A DNA stretch of 64,000 bases from Streptomyces melanogenes (lineage in GTDB: Bacteria; Actinomycetota; Actinomycetes; Streptomycetales; Streptomycetaceae). The DNA lies in assembly GCF_014649795.1 (NCBI RefSeq), contig NZ_BMTS01000007.1, positions 62,001 through 126,000 of the forward strand. Reading direction: 5' to 3'. A program made the translations under genes and the position numbers. Shown here piece after piece: positions 16,124 through 23,869 of the stretch (position 1 is the first letter of the stretch; each line of letters starts with the position of its first letter). Under the pieces are notes generated by a model. That model did no database searches. It saw only the letters and a program-made list of their open reading frames with translations, and had not been told where the DNA came from.

Positions 16124-17476
16124 ATGGTGACAACCAGGCGCGGCGCGGCCCTGACGGCCGTGGGCGTGTGCGGCGCGCTGCTCGCCGCGTGCTCCGGTGC
16201 CGGTGGCGGGGGCGGCGACTCCGGCTCGCACTCCGTCAACGTCCTCATGGTCAACAACCCGCAGATGGTCGACCTGCAGAAGCTCACCGCCGAGCACTTC
16301 ACCAAGTCCACCGGGATCAAGGTCAACTTCACCGTCCTGCCCGAGAACGACGTACGCGACAAGATCAGCCAGGACTTCGCCAGCCAGGCCGGGCAGTACG
16401 ACGTGGCCACCATCAGCAACTACGAGGCGCCGATCTACGCCAAGAACGGCTGGCTCTCCCCGCTCACCGACCGGGCGAAGGGCGACGCCGCCTTCGACCA
16501 GAACGACGTCCTGCCCGCCATCCGGGAGTCCCTGACCGCTCAGGGGCAGATGTACGCGCAGCCCTTCTACGGCGAATCGTCCTTCCTCATGTACCGCAAG
16601 GACGTCTTCGCCGCGAAGAACCTCACCATGCCCGAGCACCCCACCTGGACCCAGGTCGCCGCCCTCGCCGCCCGGGCCGACGGGGCGCGGTCCGGCATGA
16701 AGGGCATCTGTCTGCGCGGCCAGCCCGGCTGGGGCGAGGTGATGGCACCGGTCACCACCGTCGTGAACACCATGGGCGGCACCTGGTTCGAGAAGGACTG
16801 GACCCCCAAGGTGAACAGCCCCGAGTTCACCAAGGCCGTCGCCTTCTACGTGGACCTGGTCCGCGCACACGGCGAGGCGGGCGCGCCCCAGGCGGGCTTC
16901 ACCGAGTGCCTCAACGACATGACCCAGGGCAAGGTGGCCATGTGGTACGACGCCACCTCCGCCGCCGGAGCCCTGGAAGCCACCGGCTCACCGGTCGCCG
17001 GCAAGATCGGATACGTGCCCGCGCCGGTCGAGAAGACCAAGAGCTCCGGCTGGCTCTACACCTGGGCCTGGGGCCTGCAGAAGGCGAGCAAACACCAGGA
17101 CGACGCCTGGAAGTTCATCTCCTGGGCCTCCGGCAAGGACTACGAGAAGCTGGTCGGCGAACAGCTCGGCTGGTCGAAGGTCCCGGCGGGCAAGCGCGCC
17201 TCGACGTACGCCAACCCGAACTACGTGGCCGCCGCCAAGGCGTTCGCCACCGCCACCAAGGACGCGCTGACCGCCGCGGACCCGCTCGCCCCCGGCGTCC
17301 AGCCCCGCCCGGCACCCGGCATCCAGTTCGTCGGCATCCCCGAGTTCACCGATCTCGGCACCCGTGTCTCCCAGCAGATCAGCGCCGCCATCGCCGGGAA
17401 GACGAGCGTCGCCGCCGCCCTCGACAACGGCCAGGACCGCGCCCAGAAGGTCGCCGACAAGCACAAGGGACAGTGA
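16124..17476 (+). CDS. Carbohydrate ABC transporter substrate-binding lipoprotein
   Basis: A 450-residue extracytoplasmic solute-binding protein of the sugar (CUT1, cluster B) family. The lipoprotein signal ends LLAAC with Cys23 as lipid site, followed by a Gly/Ser-rich linker. The mature part shows the bilobal MalE-like pattern: FTVLPENDVRDK, PFYGESSFLMYRKD and TQGKVAMWYDAT. Such proteins capture mono- or oligosaccharides or sugar alcohols and deliver them to the two permeases that follow. The ATG is preceded by GAGAGAGATGATG. Its TGA overlaps the ATG of the first permease. Confidence 0.93.
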   Translation: MVTTRRGAALTAVGVCGALLAACSGAGGGGGDSGSHSVNVLMVNNPQMVDLQKLTAEHFTKSTGIKVNFTVLPENDVRDKISQDFASQAGQYDVATISNYEAPIYAKNGWLSPLTDRAKGDAAFDQNDVLPAIRESLTAQGQMYAQPFYGESSFLMYRKDVFAAKNLTMPEHPTWTQVAALAARADGARSGMKGICLRGQPGWGEVMAPVTTVVNTMGGTWFEKDWTPKVNSPEFTKAVAFYVDLVRAHGEAGAPQAGFTECLNDMTQGKVAMWYDATSAAGALEATGSPVAGKIGYVPAPVEKTKSSGWLYTWAWGLQKASKHQDDAWKFISWASGKDYEKLVGEQLGWSKVPAGKRASTYANPNYVAAAKAFATATKDALTAADPLAPGVQPRPAPGIQFVGIPEFTDLGTRVSQQISAAIAGKTSVAAALDNGQDRAQKVADKHKGQ

Positions 17477-18432
17477 TGACCGCCCCACCCCTCGCCCGGC
17501 CCGCCCGCCGCGTGCGGCTGCCCGCCCTGGGCACCGCACCGCGGCCGCGCGGCTCCTGGGCCCGCCGCGCACCCCTGCTGCCCGCCCTGGTCTTCCTCGT
17601 CGTGGTCACCCAACTCCCCTTCCTGGGCACCCTGGTGATCTCCTTCATGCGGTGGAACGCGCTCGAGCCGGACCGGCGTGCGTTCGGCGGCCTCGACAAC
17701 TACAAGGCCGCCTTCACCGACCCCGACCTGCGCTCCTCCATCGTCACCACGGTCGTCCTGACCGCCGCCGTCGTGCTGGTCAGCCTGTTCCTCGGGCTCG
17801 GCCTCGCCCTGCTCCTGGACCGGAAGTTCCTCGGCCGGGGCATCGTGCGCACCATGCTGATCGCCCCGTTCCTCGTCGTCCCGGTCGCCTCCGCGCTGCT
17901 GTGGAAGCACGCCCTCTACAACGCCTCGTACGGCTTCCTCAACGGCTCGCTGAACTGGCTGTGGCAGCTCTTCGGCAGCGACAGCGCCCCCCAGCCCGAC
18001 TGGATGACGTCGAACCCCCTCATCGCCGTCGAGGTGTCGCTGATCTGGCAGTGGACCCCGTTCATGATGCTCATCCTGCTCGCCGGGCTGCAGAGCCGCC
18101 CGCCGGACATCGTCGAGGCGGCCCGCGTCGACGGAGCGAGCAGGGGGCAGATCTTCCGCCACCTCACCTTCCCCCACCTGCGCCGCTACCTGGAACTCGC
18201 CGCCCTGCTCGGCAGCATCTACGTGGTGCAGAACTTCGACGCCGTCTTCACCCTCACCTCCGGCGGCCTCGGCACCGCCAACCTCCCCTACACCGTGTAC
18301 GCGACGTTCTTCCAGGCGCACGACTACGGCCAGGCATCGGCGGAGGGCGTCATCGTCGTCGCCTGCACCATGGTCGTGGCCACCTTCGCGCTGCGCACGG
18401 TGTCCTCCCTGTTCCGAGAGGAGACCCGGTGA
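17476..18432 (+). CDS. Sugar ABC transporter permease, MalF type
   Basis: A 318-residue inner-membrane subunit with six transmembrane segments. The EAA loop EAARVDGASRGQIFRHL (214-230) contacts the ATPase. It starts at an ATG that overlaps the TGA of the binding-protein gene (TGATGA), and ends overlapping the GTG of the second permease. The 35-residue basic N-terminus before the first segment is normal for this group. Confidence 0.93.
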   Translation: MTAPPLARPARRVRLPALGTAPRPRGSWARRAPLLPALVFLVVVTQLPFLGTLVISFMRWNALEPDRRAFGGLDNYKAAFTDPDLRSSIVTTVVLTAAVVLVSLFLGLGLALLLDRKFLGRGIVRTMLIAPFLVVPVASALLWKHALYNASYGFLNGSLNWLWQLFGSDSAPQPDWMTSNPLIAVEVSLIWQWTPFMMLILLAGLQSRPPDIVEAARVDGASRGQIFRHLTFPHLRRYLELAALLGSIYVVQNFDAVFTLTSGGLGTANLPYTVYATFFQAHDYGQASAEGVIVVACTMVVATFALRTVSSLFREETR

Positions 18433-19265
18433 CCTCGATCCGGGGAACCGTCCGGCGCGGCGCCTGGGGCATCGCCGCCTGGGCCTGCGGTCTGTTCTTC
18501 TTCCTGCCGTTCGGCTGGATGGTGCTGACCTCCCTGCACAGCGAACCCGACGCCGCGACCAACCCGCCGAGCGTGGGCGCCCCCCTCACCCTCCAGGGAT
18601 ACCGGGAGTTCTTCGGCGCGGGCACCGGCACCAGCCCCTGGCCGCCGCTGGTCAACTCCCTCACCGCGAGCCTGGTGTCGACCGCGCTCGTGCTCGCCCT
18701 GGCGATCCCCGCCGCCTACGCCCTCTCGATCAAACCGGTCCGCAAGTGGACCGACGTCCTGTTCTTCTTCCTGTCCACGAAGATGCTGCCCGCCGTCGCG
18801 GGACTGCTGCCCGTCTACCTCATCGCCAAGAACGCCGGGCTGCTCGACAACATCTGGCTCCTGGTCGTCCTCTACACCTCGATGAACCTGCCGATCGCCG
18901 TGTGGATGATGCGGTCCTTCCTCGCCGAGGTGCCCGTCGAGATCCTGGAGGCCGCCTCCATCGACGGGGCGGGACTGCCGACCGTCCTGATCCGCATCGT
19001 CGGCCCGGTGGCGGCACCCGGCATCGCCGCCACCGCCCTGATCTCCTTCATCTTCAGCTGGAACGAGCTGCTGTTCGCCCGGGTCCTCACCGGCGTCGTC
19101 GCCGGCACCGCCCCGGTCTTCCTCACCGGCTTCGTCACCAGCCAGGGCCTGTTCCTGGCCAAGGTGTGCGCCGCCGCCGTCTGCGTCTCGCTGCCGGTGC
19201 TCGTTGCCGGGTTCGCCGCCCAGGACAAACTGGTCCAGGGCCTGTCCCTTGGAGCAGTCAAGTGA
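18429..19265 (+). CDS. Sugar ABC transporter permease, MalG type
   Basis: A 278-residue second permease with six membrane segments and the EAA motif EILEAASIDGAGLPTVL (about 176-192). The GTG at 18429 overlaps the previous TGA (GTGA), so translation is coupled. No ATP-binding gene follows, which is the rule for CUT1 systems in Streptomyces, where the shared ATPase MsiK energises many importers; that part is inference. The stop overlaps the GTG of the dehydrogenase gene. Confidence 0.93.
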   Translation: MTSIRGTVRRGAWGIAAWACGLFFFLPFGWMVLTSLHSEPDAATNPPSVGAPLTLQGYREFFGAGTGTSPWPPLVNSLTASLVSTALVLALAIPAAYALSIKPVRKWTDVLFFFLSTKMLPAVAGLLPVYLIAKNAGLLDNIWLLVVLYTSMNLPIAVWMMRSFLAEVPVEILEAASIDGAGLPTVLIRIVGPVAAPGIAATALISFIFSWNELLFARVLTGVVAGTAPVFLTGFVTSQGLFLAKVCAAAVCVSLPVLVAGFAAQDKLVQGLSLGAVK

Positions 19266-20251
19266 AAGCCGCCGTCATCAGCGCCCCCGGAGCCGTGTCG
19301 ATCCAGACCGTCGACGACCCGGCGCCCGGCCCCCGGGAGGTGGTGATACAGGTCGCCGCGTGCGGACTGTGCGGCACCGACCTGCACATCCTCCAGGGCG
19401 AGTTCGCCCCCTCGCTGCCCGTGGTGCCCGGCCACGAGTTCGCCGGAACGGTCGTCGCCGTCGGCACCCGGGTGCACGAACTGGCCGTCGGCGACCGGGT
19501 CGCCGCCGACCCCTCTCTCTACTGCAACGAGTGCCACTACTGCCGCCTGGGCCGCAACAACCTGTGCGAGCGCTACGCCGCGATCGGCGTCACCACCTCC
19601 GGCGCGGCCGCCGAGTTCGCCGTCGCACCCGCCGCGAACTGCGTCCGGCTCCCCGACCACATCCGCACCGAGGACGCGGCCCTGATCGAACCGCTCTCCT
19701 GCGCGGTACGCGGCTACGATGTGCTGCGCACCCCGATGGCCTCCCACGTCCTGATCTACGGGTCCGGCACGATGGGCCTGATGATGCTGGAGCTCGCCAA
19801 GCGCACCGGCGCCGCCACCGTCGACGTCCTCGACATCAACCCCCAACGCCTCGACACCGCACGGAAACTGGGGTGCACGCACGCCGCGGCGACAGCCGAC
19901 GAGATCGAGCGGCCGCGCGGCTGGGACGTCGTCATCGACGCCACCGGCAGCGAACGGGCCATCCAGGACGCCATCGGCAGGGTGGCCAGGGGCGGCACCT
20001 ACCTCCAGTTCGGCGTCGCCGACTACGCGGCCCGCGCCACCATCGAGCCGTACCGCATCTACAACCAGGAGATCACCATCACCGGTTCCATGGCCGTGCT
20101 GCACAGCTTCGAGCGGGCCGCCGACCTCTTCGCGGCAGGGGTCCTCGACCCGGACGTCTTCATCAGCCACCGGTTCCCGCTGCTGGACTACGCCGCCGCG
20201 CTCCAACAGTTCCAGGCCGGACAAGGCCGCAAGATCCTCATCACGCCGTGA
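19262..20251 (+). CDS. Zinc-dependent polyol/alcohol dehydrogenase (MDR family)
   Basis: A 329-residue medium-chain dehydrogenase. Catalytic zinc ligands are Cys37 in CGLCGTD, His58/Glu59 in GHEF and Glu143 in LIEPLSC. The structural zinc site is the four cysteines 88, 91, 94 and 102. The NAD-binding motif is GSGTMG (167-172), and the Asp after beta2 (DVLDIN) favours NAD over NADP. The spacing is like sorbitol/threonine dehydrogenases. In this operon it would oxidise an imported sugar alcohol to the ketose, which the next enzyme phosphorylates. The GTG start overlaps the permease stop. Confidence 0.92.
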   Translation: MKAAVISAPGAVSIQTVDDPAPGPREVVIQVAACGLCGTDLHILQGEFAPSLPVVPGHEFAGTVVAVGTRVHELAVGDRVAADPSLYCNECHYCRLGRNNLCERYAAIGVTTSGAAAEFAVAPAANCVRLPDHIRTEDAALIEPLSCAVRGYDVLRTPMASHVLIYGSGTMGLMMLELAKRTGAATVDVLDINPQRLDTARKLGCTHAAATADEIERPRGWDVVIDATGSERAIQDAIGRVARGGTYLQFGVADYAARATIEPYRIYNQEITITGSMAVLHSFERAADLFAAGVLDPDVFISHRFPLLDYAAALQQFQAGQGRKILITP

Positions 20252-21213
20252 CCGCGGTCGCGCCGGACAGCGCCCGTGCGCCGGTCCTCGTCATCGGCGA
20301 GGCACTCGTCGACATCCTGGTGCGGGCCGACGGCACCCGCAGCGCCCGGCCCGGCGGCAGCCCCGCCAACGCGGCGGTCGGCCTCGCCCGCCTGGGCCAT
20401 CGCGTACGACTCGCCACGAGGGTGGGCGACGACCTCGCAGGCCGGGACATCCTGGCCCATCTGCGGCACAGCGGAGTCGAGTTGACGGAGGGCTCCGTCG
20501 TCCCCGGGCCGACCTCCACGGCCACGGCCCACTTGGACGCGGGCGGCGCGGCGACGTACGACTTCGACATCGTCTGGGAGGCCCCGGAGGTGCCCGTCGG
20601 GCCGTTCCATGTGCACACGGGGTCGCTGGCCACCGCCCTCGCCCCCGGCGCCGACCGCGTTCTGAAGTCGGTGGAGGCGGCCCGGCGGGCCGGCACCGTG
20701 TCGTACGACCCCAACATCCGGCCCATGCTGCTGGGGACACCGGCCGAGGAGCGCCCACGGGTCGAACGGTTCGTCGCCCTCAGCGATGTCGTGAAGGCCA
20801 GCCACGAGGACCTCGCCTGGCTGTATCCGGGGCAGGACGTCGACGGCATCGCCCGTGCCTGGCTGGAATCGGGCCCCTCGCTCGTGGTCGTCACGCTCGG
20901 CCCGGACGGCGCCCTGGCGCGGTGGCGGGACGGCGGCTGCGAGCTGCCCGCGGCGGCCGTACGCGTCACGGACACGGTGGGGGCGGGGGACGCCTTCACC
21001 TCCGGGCTGCTCAGCGGGCTCCTCGACGGCGGCCTCCTGGGCGCGGCGCCGCACGCCGGGACCCCGCGCGTGCGCCTCGGCGGCCGGGCGGCGGCCGACG
21101 TCCTGGCCTCGGCGCTGGTCGGGGCGACCGGCGCCGCCGCGCTGACCTGTCTGCGCGAGGGCGCCGATCCACCGACCCGGGCCGCGTTGGAGCGGTGGAG
21201 GCGGGGCTGCTGA
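20248..21213 (+). CDS. PfkB-family carbohydrate kinase (fructokinase-like)
   Basis: A 321-residue ribokinase-fold sugar kinase. The substrate-side signature is GGSPANAAVGLARLG (36-50). The catalytic signature DTVGAGDAFTSG (242-253) has base Asp248 and the anion hole GAGD. VTLGPDGA precedes it as usual. Placed after a zinc dehydrogenase it most likely phosphorylates the ketose product, for example fructose, and the sugar phosphate could relieve the DeoR repressor. The GTG overlaps the dehydrogenase stop. It is the last gene of the operon. Confidence 0.92.
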   Translation: MTAVAPDSARAPVLVIGEALVDILVRADGTRSARPGGSPANAAVGLARLGHRVRLATRVGDDLAGRDILAHLRHSGVELTEGSVVPGPTSTATAHLDAGGAATYDFDIVWEAPEVPVGPFHVHTGSLATALAPGADRVLKSVEAARRAGTVSYDPNIRPMLLGTPAEERPRVERFVALSDVVKASHEDLAWLYPGQDVDGIARAWLESGPSLVVVTLGPDGALARWRDGGCELPAAAVRVTDTVGAGDAFTSGLLSGLLDGGLLGAAPHAGTPRVRLGGRAAADVLASALVGATGAAALTCLREGADPPTRAALERWRRGC

Positions 21214-21226
21214 GTGCCCGCACGAC

Positions 21227-21766
21227 TCATGCCGCGCGCTTCAGCTCCGCCGCGCCGAAGGAGACGTCGAAGCGGTCGCACCAGATGCTGACGCTGGTGT
21301 AGGTGGCCAGGTCGAGGTCGGCCGGCAGGGCGTAGTTCTGGTCGCCCTTGTTGCCCTTGAGCTTGCCGAGGCTGACGTGCTTGCCGTCGTCGAAGACCCG
21401 CCAGCCCGCCGTGCCCTTCTTCACCGGCGCATCGGTGACCAGGACCCGGAGGTCGGGGCCGTTGCTGGTGTCCAGGCCCTCCAGACGCAACGTCCTGGTG
21501 CCGTCCGGGAGTTGGAGGACGCGCACGGACCCCTTCGTGGTGTGCTCGTGGCTGATCAGCTCGCCGGTCGCGAGGACGGACGGTATCGGCCGCGCACCGG
21601 TGGTGGACGCGGCGGTCGGCAGCGCGTCGTGGACCGTCTCGTCCACCCACAGCTTCCACGGCTGGAACCCGTACAGGCCCACGGCCAGCAGCACTACCGC
21701 GAGCCCCGACAGGACGATACCCAGGGGCTTCCTCAGGAAAGCAACCAGTGCGGTGACCGTGCGCAT
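21227..21766 (-). CDS. Membrane-anchored DM13-domain protein
   Basis: A 179-residue protein with one N-terminal membrane anchor (about residues 14-34) and an extracytoplasmic domain of about 115 residues. That domain matches the DM13 pattern: GSVRVLQLPDGTRTLRLEGL, then NGPDLRVLVTD, then GKLKGNKGDQNYALP, with the conserved Cys in SIWCDRF near the end. DM13 domains are proposed to take part in electron transfer or hydroxylation; this is not proven for bacterial members. It stands alone and converges on the kinase gene. Confidence 0.83.
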   Translation of the reverse strand: MRTVTALVAFLRKPLGIVLSGLAVVLLAVGLYGFQPWKLWVDETVHDALPTAASTTGARPIPSVLATGELISHEHTTKGSVRVLQLPDGTRTLRLEGLDTSNGPDLRVLVTDAPVKKGTAGWRVFDDGKHVSLGKLKGNKGDQNYALPADLDLATYTSVSIWCDRFDVSFGAAELKRAA

Positions 21767-21882
21767 GACTCCCTCTCTCTTGTCGTGCGAAGAGGTGAGC
21801 CCCCTTCTCCCGTCCAGCTAACCGGAATCAGGGGGCCGTACGGGCCTTCGTGCTGGTGACGAAAGTCTTACGCCGTTCAGCT

Positions 21883-22470
21883 CTACGGTTGCCGCAACCC
21901 CCGAAGGAGTAGCGCGACCATGCGGCGAGGGTCGTAACCGGCGTCGCTGTCGCGTCCGATGCAGAGGTTGCCGATGCCGCGCATCAGCTCGTACGCGTGC
22001 GTCCCGGGCCGGATCTCGCCCGCGCCGACGGCGGCGTCGAGCAACTGCGCGCAGACGGGCACCAGGCGGTCCAGGAAGTAGGTGTGCAGCGCGGCGAAAC
22101 CGCTGCTGTCCGACTGCAGGGCGTTGGCGAGTCCGTGCTTGGTGACCAGGAAGTCGACGAAGAGGTCGGTCCACTGCCGGAGTGCGGCAAGGGGAGAGCC
22201 GGCGTCGGCCAGCAGGCTCGGGCCGGCTTCGGCGCACGCCTCGACCTGGTGGCGGTAGACGGCGACGACGAGATCGGACCGGGTCGGGAAGTGCCGGTAG
22301 ATCGTGCCCATCCCGACGCCCGCCCGCGCCGCGATCTCGCGGATCGGGGCGTCGACGCCGGAGGTGACGAACACGTCCGCGGCGGCGGCCAACAGCGTCT
22401 GCTGGTTGCGCTGGGCGTCGGCCCGCTTGCTGCGGGCCGGCCCCTCCCCGGACTGGCTTGTACTGGGCAC
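21883..22470 (-). CDS. TetR-family repressor
   Basis: A 195-residue regulator. The HTH contains REIAARAGVGMGTIYRHFPTRSDL (about residues 43-66), typical of TetR; the C-terminal domain is helical. The GTG at 22470 follows GGAGACGCTG. It is divergent from the hydrolase locus at 22658. The shared 187-bp spacer carries three evenly spaced operator-like sites, so it probably represses itself and the hydrolase. Confidence 0.9.
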   Translation of the reverse strand: MPSTSQSGEGPARSKRADAQRNQQTLLAAAADVFVTSGVDAPIREIAARAGVGMGTIYRHFPTRSDLVVAVYRHQVEACAEAGPSLLADAGSPLAALRQWTDLFVDFLVTKHGLANALQSDSSGFAALHTYFLDRLVPVCAQLLDAAVGAGEIRPGTHAYELMRGIGNLCIGRDSDAGYDPRRMVALLLRGLRQP

Positions 22471-22501
22471 CAGCGTCTCCTTCCCAGGTCCGCGAAAAAA
22501 C

Positions 22502-22562
22502 GGAACACTGCACCGTTTACAAAGCGGAGCAGTGTTCCATATAGTAAGTGGAACAGTGCTCC
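22502..22562. promoter_or_regulatory. Three 13-bp TetR operators at exact 24-bp spacing
   Basis: The sites are GGAACACTGCACC (22502-22514), GGAGCAGTGTTCC (22526-22538) and GGAACAGTGCTCC (22550-22562). All are versions of the palindrome GGAACANTGNTCC. Their centres lie at 22508, 22532 and 22556, exactly 24 bp apart, separated by 11-bp spacers. They occupy the promoter region between the divergent TetR and hydrolase genes. Confidence 0.82.
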
Positions 22563-22657
22563 ACTTGAGTCTAGCCGGAGCCGGACACTCCCGACCGCCT
22601 CACCGCCGCCGCCCGAACGAGACCGGCGGCTGAGGCCACCGAAGGGAAACACCCACC

Positions 22658-23447
22658 ATGAGTGCATCGACCTACTCATCCACCCCCGCCGCTTCGCCCG
22701 TCCCCGTCCTGTCGGTCAGCCCGGTGGTGCTCCCGGCTCCCGGCCGGGCCGTGGACCTGGACGTACGGGTCTCCGCGCCCGTGACCGGAGGCGAACTGCC
22801 GATCGTCGTCCTCTCGCACGGCCAGGGCTACTCGAACCACCTCTCCTCGCTGAACGGCTACGCCCCCCTCGCCGACTACTGGGCCGCGCACGGCTTCGTC
22901 GTGATCCAGCCGACCCACCTGAGCTCCATGACGCTGAGCCGGATCCTGGACCCCGATACCCCGGGGGCGCCGATGCACTGGCGATCGCGGGCCGAGGACA
23001 TCACGTACATCCTGGACCAGCTCGACGCGATCGAGGCCGCCGTCCCCCAGCTCCGCGGGCGCCTCGACCGAAGCAGGACAGCCGTGGCCGGGCACTCGAT
23101 GGGCGGCCACACCGCGAGCCTGCTGCTGGGCGCCCGCCTCACCGATCCCGAGGACGGAACGGAGGTGGACCTGGCCGAACCCCGGATCAAGGCGGGCGTT
23201 CTGCTCGCCGCACCCGGCAGGGGCGGAGATGCCCACCCTGTTCGACGCGGAGCACGGACTCGGCGGTGTCTCCGGATACGACGTCGCCGAGACCACGGAC
23301 GAGAGCCCGGAGCGGGTGTCGGCGGTCCAGCGGCTCACCTGGGCCTACCTCCGCAGCGCGCTCTACCCCGGCGATCCCGCTTGGCAGCAGGCGTGTGACG
23401 CGCTGACGGCCGGGCCCAACCCGCTCGGACGCGTCGAGTCCAAGTAA
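22658..23447 (+). pseudogene. Broken chlorophyllase-like alpha/beta hydrolase
   Basis: The first part (22658 to about 23220) reads as a good alpha/beta hydrolase: oxyanion strand VVLSHGQGYSNHLSSL, nucleophile elbow GHSMGG and VLLAAPG. After LLAAPGRGG the frame turns into Arg-rich nonsense. In another frame, MPTLFDAEHGLGGVSGYDV (23229 onward) gives the catalytic-His region and a normal C-terminus ending GRVESK. Intact relatives have roughly 70-90 residues between these two parts, including the catalytic Asp. The locus therefore shows an internal deletion plus a frameshift. The TetR gene and its three operators beside it are intact. Confidence 0.8.
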
Positions 23448-23483
23448 GGCCGACGAGGTGCCACTTCGGCAGTGGACCGTGTC

Positions 23484-23795
23484 CTACTGCTGCGCGAAGT
23501 GGTTCTCCAGCCAGCTGAGCAAGGACGCGAACGCCGGGGACATGGTGGTGTCGGACTGGGTCAGAACGGTCGACCGGCCGCCGTCTTCCACCGTGATCGT
23601 GTAGCTCATCGCGTCTCGGGCGCGGTCGGGCCGTTCCGCCGCGGGTTCCGGGACGGCTCCCGCGACCAGCCGGGCCAGCTCTGCCGAGGCGTCTTCGGGC
23701 AGGGTGTCGGTGTCCAGCACCTTGGGCGGGAGGCGGAGGTTGATCGCCGCCGCCTGCCCGCCGTGAGTCTCCAGCGTCACCTTCGTCGTCCCCAC
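23484..23795 (-). CDS. Emfourin-like protealysin inhibitor
   Basis: A 103-residue cytosolic protein resembling emfourin (M4in), the small slow-tight-binding inhibitor encoded beside protealysin-like M4 proteases. Its pattern is an N-terminal strand VTLETHGG, a middle acidic helix PEDASAELARLV and a C-terminal MSYTITVEDGGRSTVL strand pair. This fits the family, and the genomic partner is the protease gene just upstream on the same strand (74 bp gap). Its job would be to keep the protease inactive inside the cell. No signal peptide. The call rests on both pattern and context. Confidence 0.82.
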   Translation of the reverse strand: MGTTKVTLETHGGQAAAINLRLPPKVLDTDTLPEDASAELARLVAGAVPEPAAERPDRARDAMSYTITVEDGGRSTVLTQSDTTMSPAFASLLSWLENHFAQQ

Positions 23796-23869
23796 CTCCC
23801 GGCCGGCGGAGCGGCGCTGTTCGCTGTCACGATCGTCCGAGGGGTGGAATCCGTATCAACCACCGGCGG

